Of a stretch of DNA of 64,000 nucleotides, positions 19,001 to 27,030 are shown in pieces. Source of the stretch: Tateyamaria sp. Alg231-49 (GTDB lineage: Bacteria; Pseudomonadota; Alphaproteobacteria; Rhodobacterales; Rhodobacteraceae). Made by a program: the position numbers and the translations under genes. How positions within the stretch are numbered: position 1 is the stretch's first letter; each line of letters opens with the position of its first letter. The DNA lies in NCBI RefSeq assembly GCF_900143535.1, contig NZ_FRFA01000001.1:676554-740553 (forward strand), read 5' to 3'. Under the pieces are notes generated by a model. That model had not been told where the DNA came from, made no database searches, and saw only the letters and a list, made by a program, of their open reading frames with translations.

Positions 19001-19472
19001 TGGGGGCCGACAGATCCAGCCCACCCGACAACACAACGGTGCCATCCATCTGCCGACGCAACCGGGCAAAGACGCCGCTGACAGACAAATGTGTGGGCTG
19101 CATCTTGCCGTTCAACAGGCCTGCGAAAGACAAGTTGGCGCGCATTTCACCAAAGGCCGCAATTTCGGCACCGGTGTCCGAGATCAATTGCACATTTGTC
19201 ATGCGCACCTGCGGATGGGCGCCATCCTCAACCACCAGATCGAGCGCATCAAACCGCATACTCGCGGCCCCAAGCGCGTCAGCGACCCGTGTCTCGATCT
19301 CTGTACGCAACCAGACAGGCGCCGAAACGGGCCGCCCAATCATTACATAAACCAAAGCTCCCAAAAGAGCCGTAAACATCAAAGTCGTCAGCAGACTACC
19401 AACCCGGTGGCGACGCCACAGGTTCTTGCGCCGCACGTTGGGCGCGACGGATGTTGGTTCAGAACTGCTCAT
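16038..19472 (-). CDS. Large AsmA/YhdP-like envelope protein (DUF3971)
   Basis: A 1144-residue protein with a short cytoplasmic N-terminus (arginine-rich RRKNLWRRHR), one membrane helix at about residues 27-47, and a very long periplasmic part of repeated beta-strand motifs. It ends with the AsmA-like C-terminal block around LTQASAVGPSMGLSMFGTYDVNR, LDMQGVISPLYLINGIGSIL and GLIGFNYALRGAASNPQVQVNPLS, typical of DUF3971/AsmA proteins. Members such as YhdP and TamB form bridge-like channels for phospholipid transport from inner to outer membrane; that role is inferred here from fold family only. The gene is divergent from bcp, whose start is 75 bases away, so both share a short promoter region. 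Confidence 0.85.
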   Translation of the reverse strand: MSSSEPTSVAPNVRRKNLWRRHRVGSLLTTLMFTALLGALVYVMIGRPVSAPVWLRTEIETRVADALGAASMRFDALDLVVEDGAHPQVRMTNVQLISDTGAEIAAFGEMRANLSFAGLLNGKMQPTHLSVSGVFARLRRQMDGTVVLSGGLDLSAPNRQAATLAELIAGIDTILSHPGFDALRSAEIRALTLQVEDVRANRAWTIDGGRAQLTRAGEAVRITTDLALLSGGQGVATLAANYESRMGDVAATFGASIEGIDAGDIATLAPPFAWLNVLRAPISGAMRAGVNTDGTLAPLNATLTIGAGVIQPNDAARPVPFSSARSYFNYDPAARVLTFDELSVDSAWITGRIEGQTVLGLTADGQLNDLVGQFRSSTLTANPDNLYDAPVSFEAAEMDFRLGLDPFRLDVGQAVFQDQGQTVLARGVLEAGPEGWSYGLDAQMDGILPERLLALWPHGAVPKTRAWLVDNLLGGRLRNMDAVLRDAPGSPLNAFISFDFEDAHVRYTKTLPPITEARGTASLLDNRFVVTVDAGKVIAPEGGAIDVASSSFIIPDVRAKPNPPAIVRLQTRGTVTAALAMLDAPPLSIMSKADLPTAIADGYLQAEGTLALSLRKGLKPGELIFDARGTAREVTSTRLIEGRTLATSTLEVVANNAGVEISGLGTLDGIPFQAIWEQPIGTGPQPSNVTGTMELSERTETVLGLGLPPGLLTGQGTGRIRVTLPADDTVPTFQVESDLRGIRLSSPPLGWSKAAQTPAILSVTGQLGETPRVDRLELDAPGLRASGAITLRPDGGLERARFDRVQVGQWLDAPVDLVGRGVNVPPAINVRGGKLDLRQADFGGSGSGSAGGQGGGPLNLTLDQLLITDTIRLTGLAGEFDMARGLSGKFQARINGATPIRGEVLPENGRSAIRITSDDAGGVAASAAILKQARGGTLSLTLRPVGSASFDGSLSIRETRIQDAPAIAALLNALSIVGLLEQMGGPGIHFQEVEAAFRLTPSIMTLTQASAVGPSMGLSMFGTYDVNRSILDMQGVISPLYLINGIGSILTRKGEGLIGFNYALRGAASNPQVQVNPLSALTPGMFREVFRAQPPTLPTVTNEIDPVVPEASALSEPKESDLSEPVETEAQRRMRLRQEASDSR

Positions 19473-19547
19473 ACCTTTATTCTTGTCTGTGCTGACCTAT
19501 CATGCCAGTCACAACTTCTTCTTTTTTGTGACGAAAAGGTCAAAATC

Positions 19548-20009
19548 ATGCTCGATATCGCAACACCAGCCCCCGATTTCACGCTGCCGGACGGTACCGG
19601 CACCGATGTGACCCTGTCCGGCCTGCAAGGAGGTGCCGTGATTTTGTACTTTTATCCCCGCGATGACACCCCCGGATGCACAAAAGAATCCATCGCCTTT
19701 TCCGAACATTTGGCCGCGTTCGAGGCCGCTGGCGCCAAAGTGTTCGGCATCTCGAAAGACTCTGTGGCCAGCCACGCCAAGTTCGCAGCCAAGAAGGAAC
19801 TGACAGTTCCACTGCTGTCTGACGAACATGGCAGCGTGTGTGAGGATTACGGCGTGTGGAAGGAAAAGAACATGTACGGCAAGAAGTACATGGGGATCGA
19901 ACGCACAACATACCTGATCGATGCGAACGGTCACATCGCTATGGTCTGGCCAAAGGTCAAAGTTCCCGGTCACGCCGAGGCTGTTCTTGCCGCGGTTCAG
20001 GCCCTGTGA
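19548..20009 (+). CDS. bcp: Thioredoxin-dependent peroxiredoxin (BCP family)
   Basis: A 153-residue peroxiredoxin reducing hydrogen and alkyl peroxides. The start at 19548 has AAAGG seven bases upstream; the frame is open far upstream but lies over the divergent gene. The peroxidatic Cys44 is in FYPRDDTPGCTKES and a candidate resolving Cys98 in HGSVCEDYG, so the enzyme is probably of the atypical two-cysteine type. The stop overlaps the start of the next gene as TGATG, which points to translational coupling. Confidence 0.94.
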   Translation: MLDIATPAPDFTLPDGTGTDVTLSGLQGGAVILYFYPRDDTPGCTKESIAFSEHLAAFEAAGAKVFGISKDSVASHAKFAAKKELTVPLLSDEHGSVCEDYGVWKEKNMYGKKYMGIERTTYLIDANGHIAMVWPKVKVPGHAEAVLAAVQAL

Positions 20010-20818
20010 TGCAGTCTCTTGCGCAGATGGCAGACGCAGTGCTGCGCACGGCGGACGGGCGGGAAAAGACGGCTCTGTCGCGCAAGTTGGCAGCGCAGTG
20101 GCGTGAGGCGCGCGCGACAGGTGCGCGCCCAGAAATTGGGCACGCCGATCCGCCAATGCATCCCGCGCGCCCGGCTGCCCCAGAATTGCTCAGCCCCCGT
20201 GACGTACCTCGCCGCCGCCCCGGCAGCCCCGACGGTCGCATCGCGTTGTTGCATGCGGTGGCACATATCGAACTCAACGCAGTAGACTTGCACTGGGACA
20301 TTATCGCCCGGTTTACGGACGTCGCGATGCCCATCGGGTTCTATGATGATTGGGTAAAGGCGGCAGATGAGGAATCCAAGCATTTCAACTTGATGTGCGA
20401 CTGCCTTGAAGCCGCAGGAAGTCACTATGGCGCCTTACCTGCCCATGCTGGCATGTGGCGAGCAGCGGAAGACACAGCCGGGGATTTTATGGGCCGATTG
20501 GCTGTTGTGCCCATGGTGTTGGAGGCTCGCGGGCTGGATGTCACTCCGGGGATGATCGAGGTGTTCCGCAAGGCCAAGGCAGATCAGGCGGTCGCGGCAC
20601 TTGAGACGATCTATGCCGAGGAAGTTGCGCATGTGGCCTATGGGTCCAAATGGTTTCACTTTTTGTGTGGCCGCCACGAGATGGACCCCAAAGACGCGTT
20701 CCATGAACTGGTGCAGCGATATTTCCACAGCCCACTCAAACCTCCGTTCAACGAGGAAAAGCGGGCAGAGGCCGGACTGCCCCCTGATTTTTACTGGCCT
20801 CTGGCAGTAGCAGACTAG
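20009..20818 (+). CDS. DUF455 family ferritin-like protein
   Basis: A 269-residue protein whose ATG overlaps the bcp stop. DUF455 proteins are ferritin-like helical bundles, probable di-iron enzymes related in fold to tRNA hydroxylase MiaE. Candidate metal ligands are visible in three conserved segments: AVAHIELNAVDLHWD, ADEESKHFNLM and YAEEVAHVAYG. The N-terminal 75 residues are Arg/Ala/Pro-rich and less ordered. The coupling to a peroxiredoxin is consistent with an oxidative function but does not prove it. No terminator is evident after the stop. Confidence 0.85.
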   Translation: MQSLAQMADAVLRTADGREKTALSRKLAAQWREARATGARPEIGHADPPMHPARPAAPELLSPRDVPRRRPGSPDGRIALLHAVAHIELNAVDLHWDIIARFTDVAMPIGFYDDWVKAADEESKHFNLMCDCLEAAGSHYGALPAHAGMWRAAEDTAGDFMGRLAVVPMVLEARGLDVTPGMIEVFRKAKADQAVAALETIYAEEVAHVAYGSKWFHFLCGRHEMDPKDAFHELVQRYFHSPLKPPFNEEKRAEAGLPPDFYWPLAVAD

Positions 20819-20959
20819 TTCGTATGGTCGTTTTGCACATTTTTTAAGCACTCACTCACAGTTTACCGCCAATTTTGCACAAGTAAAAAGGATGGCCCTT
20901 GCCGCATGAAGTCCACCACTTTATGCACGCGCCCTAAGACACCGGGTTGGGGGACGTGA

Positions 20960-22324
20960 GTGTCGCGATTGGGACGGGACAAGGAACACGTAGTGCGGAC
21001 ACGTATCGGCATCAAAGTGCACGGACTTCTGGAACACTATTTTCCGGAACGGCGCGTCTTCTTGAAATCCGACAACGACACACGGTTCATTCGATTGAAA
21101 CCCAGCACGCAACTGTTTGCGTTTGCGGGCGGATCTTTCGTTATTGCATGGGCAATCGTTGCGACCGCGATCCTGCTGATGGACAGCATTGGGGCTGGAA
21201 ACTTTCGGGAACAAGCCAAACGCGATCAACGCACCTATCAGGCGCGCCTGAACGACCTGTCCGGACAGCGCGATAGCCGTGCCGAAGAAGCGCTGGCTGC
21301 TCAGGAACGGTTCAACGCCGCTTTGTCACAGATTTCCGTGATGCAGACCGAACTGCTGGCCTCTGAAACACGTCGCCGTGAGTTGGAAACAGGGATCGAG
21401 GTTATTCAGGCCACCCTGCGCGACACTATGCAAGCCCGGGAAGAGGCACGGACGCAACTTGCCGCCCTTGAAACACAACTTGAATCTGGTGGCGCGGTGA
21501 GCCCGCTGGTGGCGGGTGGCGCAAATGCGCCGATGGATTTCGTGGCAGACGCGCTGGCGAAAACGGCGGCAGAGCGTGATCAGGTTGTCGAAGATGCACA
21601 GGAAGCGCTGCTGGCGGCCGATGAAATGGCGACTGAAATCGCGCTGATGCAGGAACAAAACGACCAGATTTTCCGCCAGCTTGAAGAAGCGATGACCGTA
21701 TCGGTGGCCCCGCTGGACAAGATGTTCCGGGCCGCAGGAATGCCAACTGAGCGCATTATCGAACAGGTGCGTCAGGGCTATTCCGGTCAGGGCGGGCCCC
21801 TTACACCGCTCAGCTTTTCCACCAGCGGAGAAGAACCCAGCCCAGACACAATGCGCGCAAATCGGCTTCTAAATCAGATGGATACGCTCAATCTGTACAG
21901 GATCGCTGCACAAAAAGCGCCCTTTGCAACACCTGTAAAGTCGTCCTTTCGCTTTACGTCGTCATTCGGGTTCCGACGTGATCCCAAGACTGGTGGGCGG
22001 CGCATGCACAATGGAGTGGATTTTGCCTCATCACTTGGCACGCCACTATACGCGACAGCGGATGGTGTCGTGACCCACGCGGGGTGGCTCGGGGGGTTTG
22101 GACGGCTTGTAAAAATTCAGCACGAGTTCGGAATCGAGACCCGTTACGCGCACCTGTCGCGACTTAATGTTAAAGTTGGTCAAAGGGTCTCGCGCGGGGA
22201 TAGAATTGGTGATATGGGAGCATCTGGACGGGTGACAGGCGTGCATTTGCACTATGAGGTGCGCGTTGGCGGCAAGGCCGTAAACCCGATGATCTATATC
22301 AAGGCAGCGAACGATGTTTTCTAA
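20960..22324 (+). CDS. Membrane-anchored M23 peptidoglycan endopeptidase with coiled coil
   Basis: A 454-residue protein starting with GTG at 20960. One membrane helix at about residues 50-72 (FAFAGGSFVIAWAIVATAIL) is followed by a long coiled coil to about residue 250, rich in Glu, Gln and Arg, then a C-terminal LytM/M23 domain. The zinc ligands are His350 and Asp354 in MHNGVDFA and the HLH motif with His429 and His431 in VHLHYEVRV, so it should be catalytically active. It overlaps the bactofilin gene by 11 bases. M23-bactofilin pairs are known in alphaproteobacteria, where the bactofilin scaffold positions the hydrolase for cell shape. Confidence 0.9.
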   Translation: MSRLGRDKEHVVRTRIGIKVHGLLEHYFPERRVFLKSDNDTRFIRLKPSTQLFAFAGGSFVIAWAIVATAILLMDSIGAGNFREQAKRDQRTYQARLNDLSGQRDSRAEEALAAQERFNAALSQISVMQTELLASETRRRELETGIEVIQATLRDTMQAREEARTQLAALETQLESGGAVSPLVAGGANAPMDFVADALAKTAAERDQVVEDAQEALLAADEMATEIALMQEQNDQIFRQLEEAMTVSVAPLDKMFRAAGMPTERIIEQVRQGYSGQGGPLTPLSFSTSGEEPSPDTMRANRLLNQMDTLNLYRIAAQKAPFATPVKSSFRFTSSFGFRRDPKTGGRRMHNGVDFASSLGTPLYATADGVVTHAGWLGGFGRLVKIQHEFGIETRYAHLSRLNVKVGQRVSRGDRIGDMGASGRVTGVHLHYEVRVGGKAVNPMIYIKAANDVF

Positions 22325-22805
22325 AAGCAAAATCAACGAACCTGGTCCAAGTGCGGACGCAAGCAAACCTGCAACTCCGGCGAGCCCTGCCCCTGCGGCA
22401 CCTAAGGCAAGCGAATTCAAGGCAAGTGCCCCCAAGGCCAAGCCTCCTGCTTCGCTTTTGTCAGCAGACCTGCACATCACAGGCAACATGAAAACCACCG
22501 GCGACATCAACGTCGAAGGCACGGTCGAAGGGGACATCCGCGCCCACTTGCTGACAATCGGTGAATCCGCAACGATCAAAGGCGAAGTCATCGCAGATGA
22601 TGTTGTCGTGAATGGCCGCGTCGTCGGCCGCGTGCGTGGCCTCAAAGTCCGCCTGACATCGACCGCACGGGTCGAAGGCGACATCATTCACAAGACAATC
22701 GCCATCGAATCCGGCGCCCATTTCGAGGGCTCGGTTCAGCGTCAGGACGATCCGCTGAATTCCGGCGGCAAGGGTGCTGTTGCACCAGCGGCCAAAGCCG
22801 AATAG
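22314..22805 (+). CDS. Bactofilin
   Basis: A 163-residue cytoskeletal protein. The first 50 residues are a Pro/Ala/Lys/Ser-rich disordered tail, followed by the bactofilin beta-helix (TGDINVEGTVEGDIRA, LTIGESATIKGEVIADDVVVNGRVVGRVRG, STARVEGDIIHKTIAIESGAHFEG) and a short disordered C-terminus. Bactofilins polymerise without nucleotide and bind the membrane through their N-terminus. The overlap with the upstream M23 gene indicates one operon, ended by a strong terminator. Confidence 0.94.
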   Translation: MFSKSKINEPGPSADASKPATPASPAPAAPKASEFKASAPKAKPPASLLSADLHITGNMKTTGDINVEGTVEGDIRAHLLTIGESATIKGEVIADDVVVNGRVVGRVRGLKVRLTSTARVEGDIIHKTIAIESGAHFEGSVQRQDDPLNSGGKGAVAPAAKAE

Positions 22806-22823
22806 TCCAACCGGTCAACCCAT

Positions 22824-22863
22824 AAAAAAAGGGCGCTGCATTTGCCATGCAGCGCCCTTTTTG
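22824..22863. terminator. Bidirectional terminator between bactofilin and cyclophilin genes
   Basis: Perfect 10-bp arms GGGCGCTGCA and TGCAGCGCCC around a 7-base loop, flanked by seven As and six Ts, so it can end transcripts from both convergent operons. Confidence 0.93.
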
Positions 22864-22879
22864 TTGCCCTGTCAGAGGA

Positions 22880-23434
22880 TTAGTCTGTCACGCTGACGTT
22901 GGTCATCATATCGGGCGCACCTTCAATTGCACCTGACTGCCGGTCCCCGCGCTTGATCGCATCCAGCACGTCCAAGCCAGAGGTCACCTGCCCCACCACC
23001 GTGTATTGCCCGTCCAGAAACGGGCCCGGTGCAAACATGATGAAGAACTGGCTGTTGGCCGAGTTCGGATCGCTGCTGCGCGCCATGCCGACAACGCCAC
23101 GGTCAAACGTGATCTCGGAGAACTCGGCACTCAGGTTGCCCATGTCCGATCCACCCCGCCCAGCCTGACGCGCATCATACCCATCGATTTGCCCAAACTT
23201 CACATCGCCAGTTTGCGCCATGAACCCGTCAATCACCCGGTGAAAGACGACGCCGTCATACTTCCCCGACTCAGCCAATGTCGTAATGCGCTCAACATGG
23301 CCGGGGGCCACGTCCTCGAACAGATCGACAGAGATCACGCCGTTGGCCTCGCCCGTCACCGTTATATCGATGCCGGTGGCCAACGCCGGTGAGGCAACCA
23401 TCAGAGCGAGCAGAGCCGTAGTCTTACGCAACAT
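22880..23434 (-). CDS. Periplasmic peptidyl-prolyl isomerase, cyclophilin type
   Basis: A 184-residue protein with a clear signal peptide (MLRKTTALLALMVASPALA) and a cyclophilin domain: VVFHRVIDGFMAQTGD holds the catalytic arginine and phenylalanine region, and NSANSQFFIMFAPGPFLDGQYTVVGQV the rest of the active groove. It should speed proline isomerisation of exported proteins. It overlaps the upstream cytoplasmic cyclophilin by 11 bases. The two share most active-site residues and look like a tandem duplication with different destinations. Confidence 0.93.
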   Translation of the reverse strand: MLRKTTALLALMVASPALATGIDITVTGEANGVISVDLFEDVAPGHVERITTLAESGKYDGVVFHRVIDGFMAQTGDVKFGQIDGYDARQAGRGGSDMGNLSAEFSEITFDRGVVGMARSSDPNSANSQFFIMFAPGPFLDGQYTVVGQVTSGLDVLDAIKRGDRQSGAIEGAPDMMTNVSVTD

Positions 23435-23933
23435 CGGCGGCCACCTTGACGCTGATCATCCGATCGGGTTCGGCAGGTGGCTCGCCCCGCGCGATCGCGT
23501 CCACATGTTCCATACCTTCGATCACCTGACCGTAGACAGTGTATTGACCGTTGAGGAAGTCGTTGTCTTTGAAGTTGATAAAGAACTGGCTGTTGGCACT
23601 GTCCGGGTTCGACGAGCGTGCCGCACCCAAAGACCCACGCGCATGGGGGATCTTGGAGAATTCGGCAGGCACGTCCGGCTTGTCCGACCCACCTGTTCCG
23701 GCCATGCGGATGTTAAACCCGTCTTCCATGTCGCCGTGCTGCACATCGCCAGTTTGCGCCATGAATCCGTCGATCACGCGGTGAAAGGCGACGTTGTCAT
23801 ACTCGCCTGCGCGCGCCAGCTCTTTCATACGTTCGGTATGTTGTGGGGCCACGTCCGGCATAAGCGCGATGGTGACGGTGCCACCCTTGAGTTCCACAAG
23901 GATCGTGTTTTCGGGGTCTTTGATTTCGGCCAT
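23424..23933 (-). CDS. Cytoplasmic peptidyl-prolyl isomerase, cyclophilin type
   Basis: A 169-residue cyclophilin without signal peptide. AGGAG lies eight bases before its ATG. The active-site blocks are VAFHRVIDGFMAQTGD and NSANSQFFINFKDNDFLNGQYTVYGQV, nearly identical to its downstream neighbour. First gene of a two-gene operon. Confidence 0.93.
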   Translation of the reverse strand: MAEIKDPENTILVELKGGTVTIALMPDVAPQHTERMKELARAGEYDNVAFHRVIDGFMAQTGDVQHGDMEDGFNIRMAGTGGSDKPDVPAEFSKIPHARGSLGAARSSNPDSANSQFFINFKDNDFLNGQYTVYGQVIEGMEHVDAIARGEPPAEPDRMISVKVAADVA

Positions 23934-24083
23934 GTCGGCGCTCCTGTATTTGTGTTTGGGCGGACCCTATTACGGTTGAAGCATAGTGAAAAGGGTGACG
24001 CGGTCTTTCCTTTATACGGTCCCAGAAATGTCGAGATTTAGCCGTATCAGCGTCCTTGCCACTGTGAACAGAAAGCTGCCAAC

Positions 24084-24461
24084 ATGTTCCAATATTCCGG
24101 CTTTGAACTGCTGTTGTTTTGCGCCGCATTACAAATCGTCGGCGCGCTTTTGGGCGCGTTCCAAGGGGCGATGAAGGCCCACATCGCGCATGTCGGTCGC
24201 GACCATCGCCCTGCGATGTTCAAGCGTCACAGTGCTGCCCTGGCGACTATGAGAATTAGGATCGCAGGCGGGATTGCAGGTGCACTATCGGCGCTGACCC
24301 TTCTAGGATTTGCTGGAATGCAAACGGCGGTCTTAAGCCTGCTCTTCATCGCAAATTCGGTTCTGCCAATTTTGGGCTGCGTGTTGTTCATGCTTCCGGC
24401 TTGGGCGTTTTTCTCTGGATTTGTCGCCCACAGCATGCAGCCGGTTGACGCCGCCGCCTAA
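24084..24461 (+). CDS. Hypothetical membrane protein
   Basis: A 125-residue protein with hydrophobic segments at about residues 7-27, 59-79 and 84-115, suggesting three or four helices. There is no recognisable family and only a weak ribosome binding site. It lies 43 bases before pgk on the same strand and may share its transcript. Confidence 0.6.
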   Translation: MFQYSGFELLLFCAALQIVGALLGAFQGAMKAHIAHVGRDHRPAMFKRHSAALATMRIRIAGGIAGALSALTLLGFAGMQTAVLSLLFIANSVLPILGCVLFMLPAWAFFSGFVAHSMQPVDAAA

Positions 24462-24504
24462 CTTGGGGTCATAACGTTCCTGCATGAGCAATGGAGCGGG
24501 ACTG

Positions 24505-25692
24505 ATGGGCTGGAATACACTGGACGATATTGATCTGAAGAATAAACGCGTGCTGACGCGTGTGGACATCAACGTCCCTGTCGAAGACGGCCAGGTCACT
24601 GACGCCACCCGGATCGAACGGATTGCCCCCACCATTGCCGACATCCGCGCCAAGGGGGGCAGCCCGGTGCTTCTGGCCCATTTTGGACGGCCCAAGGGGC
24701 AATACGTGCCCGAGATGTCGCTTAAACCGTTGGTCCCTGCCCTTGAAGACGCCTTTGGCTGTTCGGTGGTGTTTGTGGAACGTCCATCCCGAGACTTTAT
24801 CGACGCCCAAGCCAGTGATGCAGTGATTATGGTCGAGAACACGCGCTTTTCGTCTATGGAAGAGGCCAATGATCCGCAAATGGCACAGTTCCTCGCCACT
24901 CTTGGCGATGTGTTCTGCAACGACGCATTTTCGGCCGCACATCGTGCACATGCATCAACGACAGGTGTTGCGCATCTGCTGCCCAACTGTGCAGGCCGTC
25001 TGATGCAGGCCGAACTACAAGCATTGGAGGCCGCACTTTCCGCGCCCAAGCGCCCGGTCGGCGCCGTTGTGGGTGGGGCCAAAGTATCGACCAAGCTCGA
25101 TTTGCTGGAAAACCTTGTCAAAAAGATCGACGTGCTCGTGATTGGCGGGGGCATGGCCAATACGTTCCTGGCCGCCCAAGGCGCTGATTTGGGCGCTTCG
25201 CTGCAAGAGGCGGACCTGCACAGCACCGCGCGCGATATCATGGCGGCGGCAGCAGACGCAGGTTGCACTGTCATCCTGCCCGTTGATGGGCGCGTGGCGC
25301 GTGAATTTGCGGCCCATGCGGCCCATGAAGTGGTGACATTGAACGCCGACACGTCTCTTGAAGCCGATCAGATGGTCTTGGATGCCGGGGACGCATCAGC
25401 GGCACAAATCGCCCAAACCTTTGGCACGCTCAAAACCTTGATCTGGAATGGTCCCCTTGGCGCATTTGAAATTCCGCCCTTTGACACGGCGACGGTGGCG
25501 GCAGCGCGCGCAGCGGCCGATCTGACCAATTCAGGCGACCTTGTCACTGTCGCGGGCGGCGGGGACACTGTTGCGGCTCTCAATCAGGCAGGAGTTGCTG
25601 AAAGTTTCACCTATATCTCTACCGCCGGGGGGGCATTTTTGGAGTGGATGGAGGGCAAGGAGTTGCCTGGTGTCGCAGCCTTGATGCAATAA
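24505..25692 (+). CDS. pgk: Phosphoglycerate kinase
   Basis: A 395-residue glycolytic enzyme making ATP from 1,3-bisphosphoglycerate. Start 24505 ([19 protein letters not shown]) is preferred because GGAG lies eight bases upstream; the in-frame ATG at 24484 has none. Family motifs are [72 protein letters not shown] and the phosphate loop [11 protein letters not shown]. Complete and of normal length. Other glycolytic genes are not adjacent. Confidence 0.97.
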   Translation: MGWNTLDDIDLKNKRVLTRVDINVPVEDGQVTDATRIERIAPTIADIRAKGGSPVLLAHFGRPKGQYVPEMSLKPLVPALEDAFGCSVVFVERPSRDFIDAQASDAVIMVENTRFSSMEEANDPQMAQFLATLGDVFCNDAFSAAHRAHASTTGVAHLLPNCAGRLMQAELQALEAALSAPKRPVGAVVGGAKVSTKLDLLENLVKKIDVLVIGGGMANTFLAAQGADLGASLQEADLHSTARDIMAAAADAGCTVILPVDGRVAREFAAHAAHEVVTLNADTSLEADQMVLDAGDASAAQIAQTFGTLKTLIWNGPLGAFEIPPFDTATVAAARAAADLTNSGDLVTVAGGGDTVAALNQAGVAESFTYISTAGGAFLEWMEGKELPGVAALMQ

Positions 25693-25739
25693 TATAGTCG
25701 GCGCGCGACGTCGCACAAAACCAAGTAGCGGCTTACAAG

Positions 25740-26528
25740 ATGGCGGGTTGGACGCTGATCACCGGTGCATCGGAAGGTTTAGGTGTGGAATTCGCCCACA
25801 TCGCCGCTAGGGAAAATCGCAACGTGATCCTCGCCGCCCGGTCCAAGGATAAGTTGGAAAAAGTGGCCAGCGACCTGCGCGAATTGGGCGTCAAAGCCGT
25901 GGTGATCCCCGCAGATTTGTCCAACATGACCGAGGTGGACCGCCTGTGGTCCGATGCGACTGACGGGCGCAACGTCGATGTGCTGGTGAACAACGCCGGG
26001 CTCGCCTTCAACGGCGCCTTTGCGGATGCCGAAGGATGGGAGCGTGAGACAAGTTCGATCAACGTCAACATGCTTGCCCTGACACGCCTTATGAAACTGG
26101 CAATCCCACATATGAAACAGCTGGAGAAAGGCCGCATCCTGAATGTCGCCTCTATCGCTGGTTTTGCGCCCGGTCCCGGCATGGCGGTCTACTGCGCGAC
26201 AAAAGCATATGTTTTGTCTCTCTCCGAAGCGGTGGGCAATGAATTGAAGGGTACGAATGTGACTGTGACTGCCCTTTGCCCGGGCACGACAGCCACCAAC
26301 TTTTTTGAAGATGCCAAGATGGCAGACGCCACGCTCCTCAAAATCGCCAAGCCTATGGACGCCAAAATTGTTGCTGAATTGGGCTGGCTTCAGTCCGCTA
26401 TCGGCAAGCCCGTGGTGGTGCCCGGCGCCATGAACAAGGTTTTCTCTTTTCTGCCGCGTATTGTGCCGCGCCGCCTGACAACGCTGGTGAATGGCAAAAT
26501 AATGAATGATCACTGGGGCCTAGAGTAA
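25740..26528 (+). CDS. Short-chain dehydrogenase/reductase
   Basis: A 262-residue SDR oxidoreductase. The nucleotide site is TGASEGLGVEFA at residues 8-19, the structural motif NNAG is present, and the catalytic set is the serine of NVASIAGFAPG with the Tyr-Lys pair in YCATKAYVLSL. The substrate is unknown; the DltE/YqjQ-like appearance (ILAARSKDKLEKVASDL) is common among uncharacterised members. It stands alone between pgk and the FtsB-like gene, with a poor ribosome binding site. Confidence 0.87.
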   Translation: MAGWTLITGASEGLGVEFAHIAARENRNVILAARSKDKLEKVASDLRELGVKAVVIPADLSNMTEVDRLWSDATDGRNVDVLVNNAGLAFNGAFADAEGWERETSSINVNMLALTRLMKLAIPHMKQLEKGRILNVASIAGFAPGPGMAVYCATKAYVLSLSEAVGNELKGTNVTVTALCPGTTATNFFEDAKMADATLLKIAKPMDAKIVAELGWLQSAIGKPVVVPGAMNKVFSFLPRIVPRRLTTLVNGKIMNDHWGLE

Positions 26529-26607
26529 GAAAAGGGATTCACAGACCGATTCGCATGTGCCATAGTGTCCAAAGCCGTCCTTGAGAGACGGGACAAAGGT
26601 TACAGGC

Positions 26608-26907
26608 ATGACCCGCACAGCACGCCCCGCATTGGGCACAGTCATTTTTTTTGCAGTCGCATTTGCGCTAGGCATTTATTTCACCTTTGCTGCGGTACAG
26701 GGCGACTACGGTCTGTTTCGGCGTGCAGAAATTGATGCAGAGGCGCGCGACTTGTCAGCCCAGTTGATGGCCGTGCAGTTCGAAGTTGCCGAGATGGAAA
26801 ATCTGACGCAACGCTTGTCCGATGACTATCTCGATCTAGACCTGCTCGACGAACAAGCCCGCAATGTTCTGGGTATGCTGCGCAGCGATGAAATCGTCAT
26901 TCGCTAA
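26608..26907 (+). CDS. Septum formation initiator, FtsB/DivIC-like
   Basis: A 99-residue single-pass protein. The ATG at 26608 follows AAAGG; a TTG 27 bases upstream is less likely. A membrane helix at residues about 10-28 (VIFFAVAFALGIYFTF) is followed by a coiled coil of Glu/Leu-rich heptads and the short conserved DLDLLDEQARNVLGMLRSDEIVI end, the mark of FtsB-like proteins. FtsB forms a trimer with FtsL and FtsQ at the divisome. The position just upstream of pdhA is common in alphaproteobacteria. Confidence 0.88.
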   Translation: MTRTARPALGTVIFFAVAFALGIYFTFAAVQGDYGLFRRAEIDAEARDLSAQLMAVQFEVAEMENLTQRLSDDYLDLDLLDEQARNVLGMLRSDEIVIR

Positions 26908-26991
26908 ATATAATTAAGATCAAGAGCTTACCACTAAGCTGCCCCTGCGGCACATTCGCACTCGCCCCCGCGCTCCGAATCCTGTAATAGA

Positions 26992-27009
26992 TAGTTTAAC
27001 GCTAAACTA
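26992..27009. promoter_or_regulatory. Palindromic operator candidate upstream of pdhA, shared with lpdA
   Basis: TAGTTTAACGCTAAACTA, 7-bp perfect arms (8 with the flanking A and T), 21 bases before the pdhA start. Seventeen of 18 bases equal the sequence in front of lpdA. The placement close to the start suits a repressor. No regulator gene for it is adjacent. Confidence 0.72.
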
Positions 27010-27030
27010 TATCTGTTGTGGAGGATGCCG

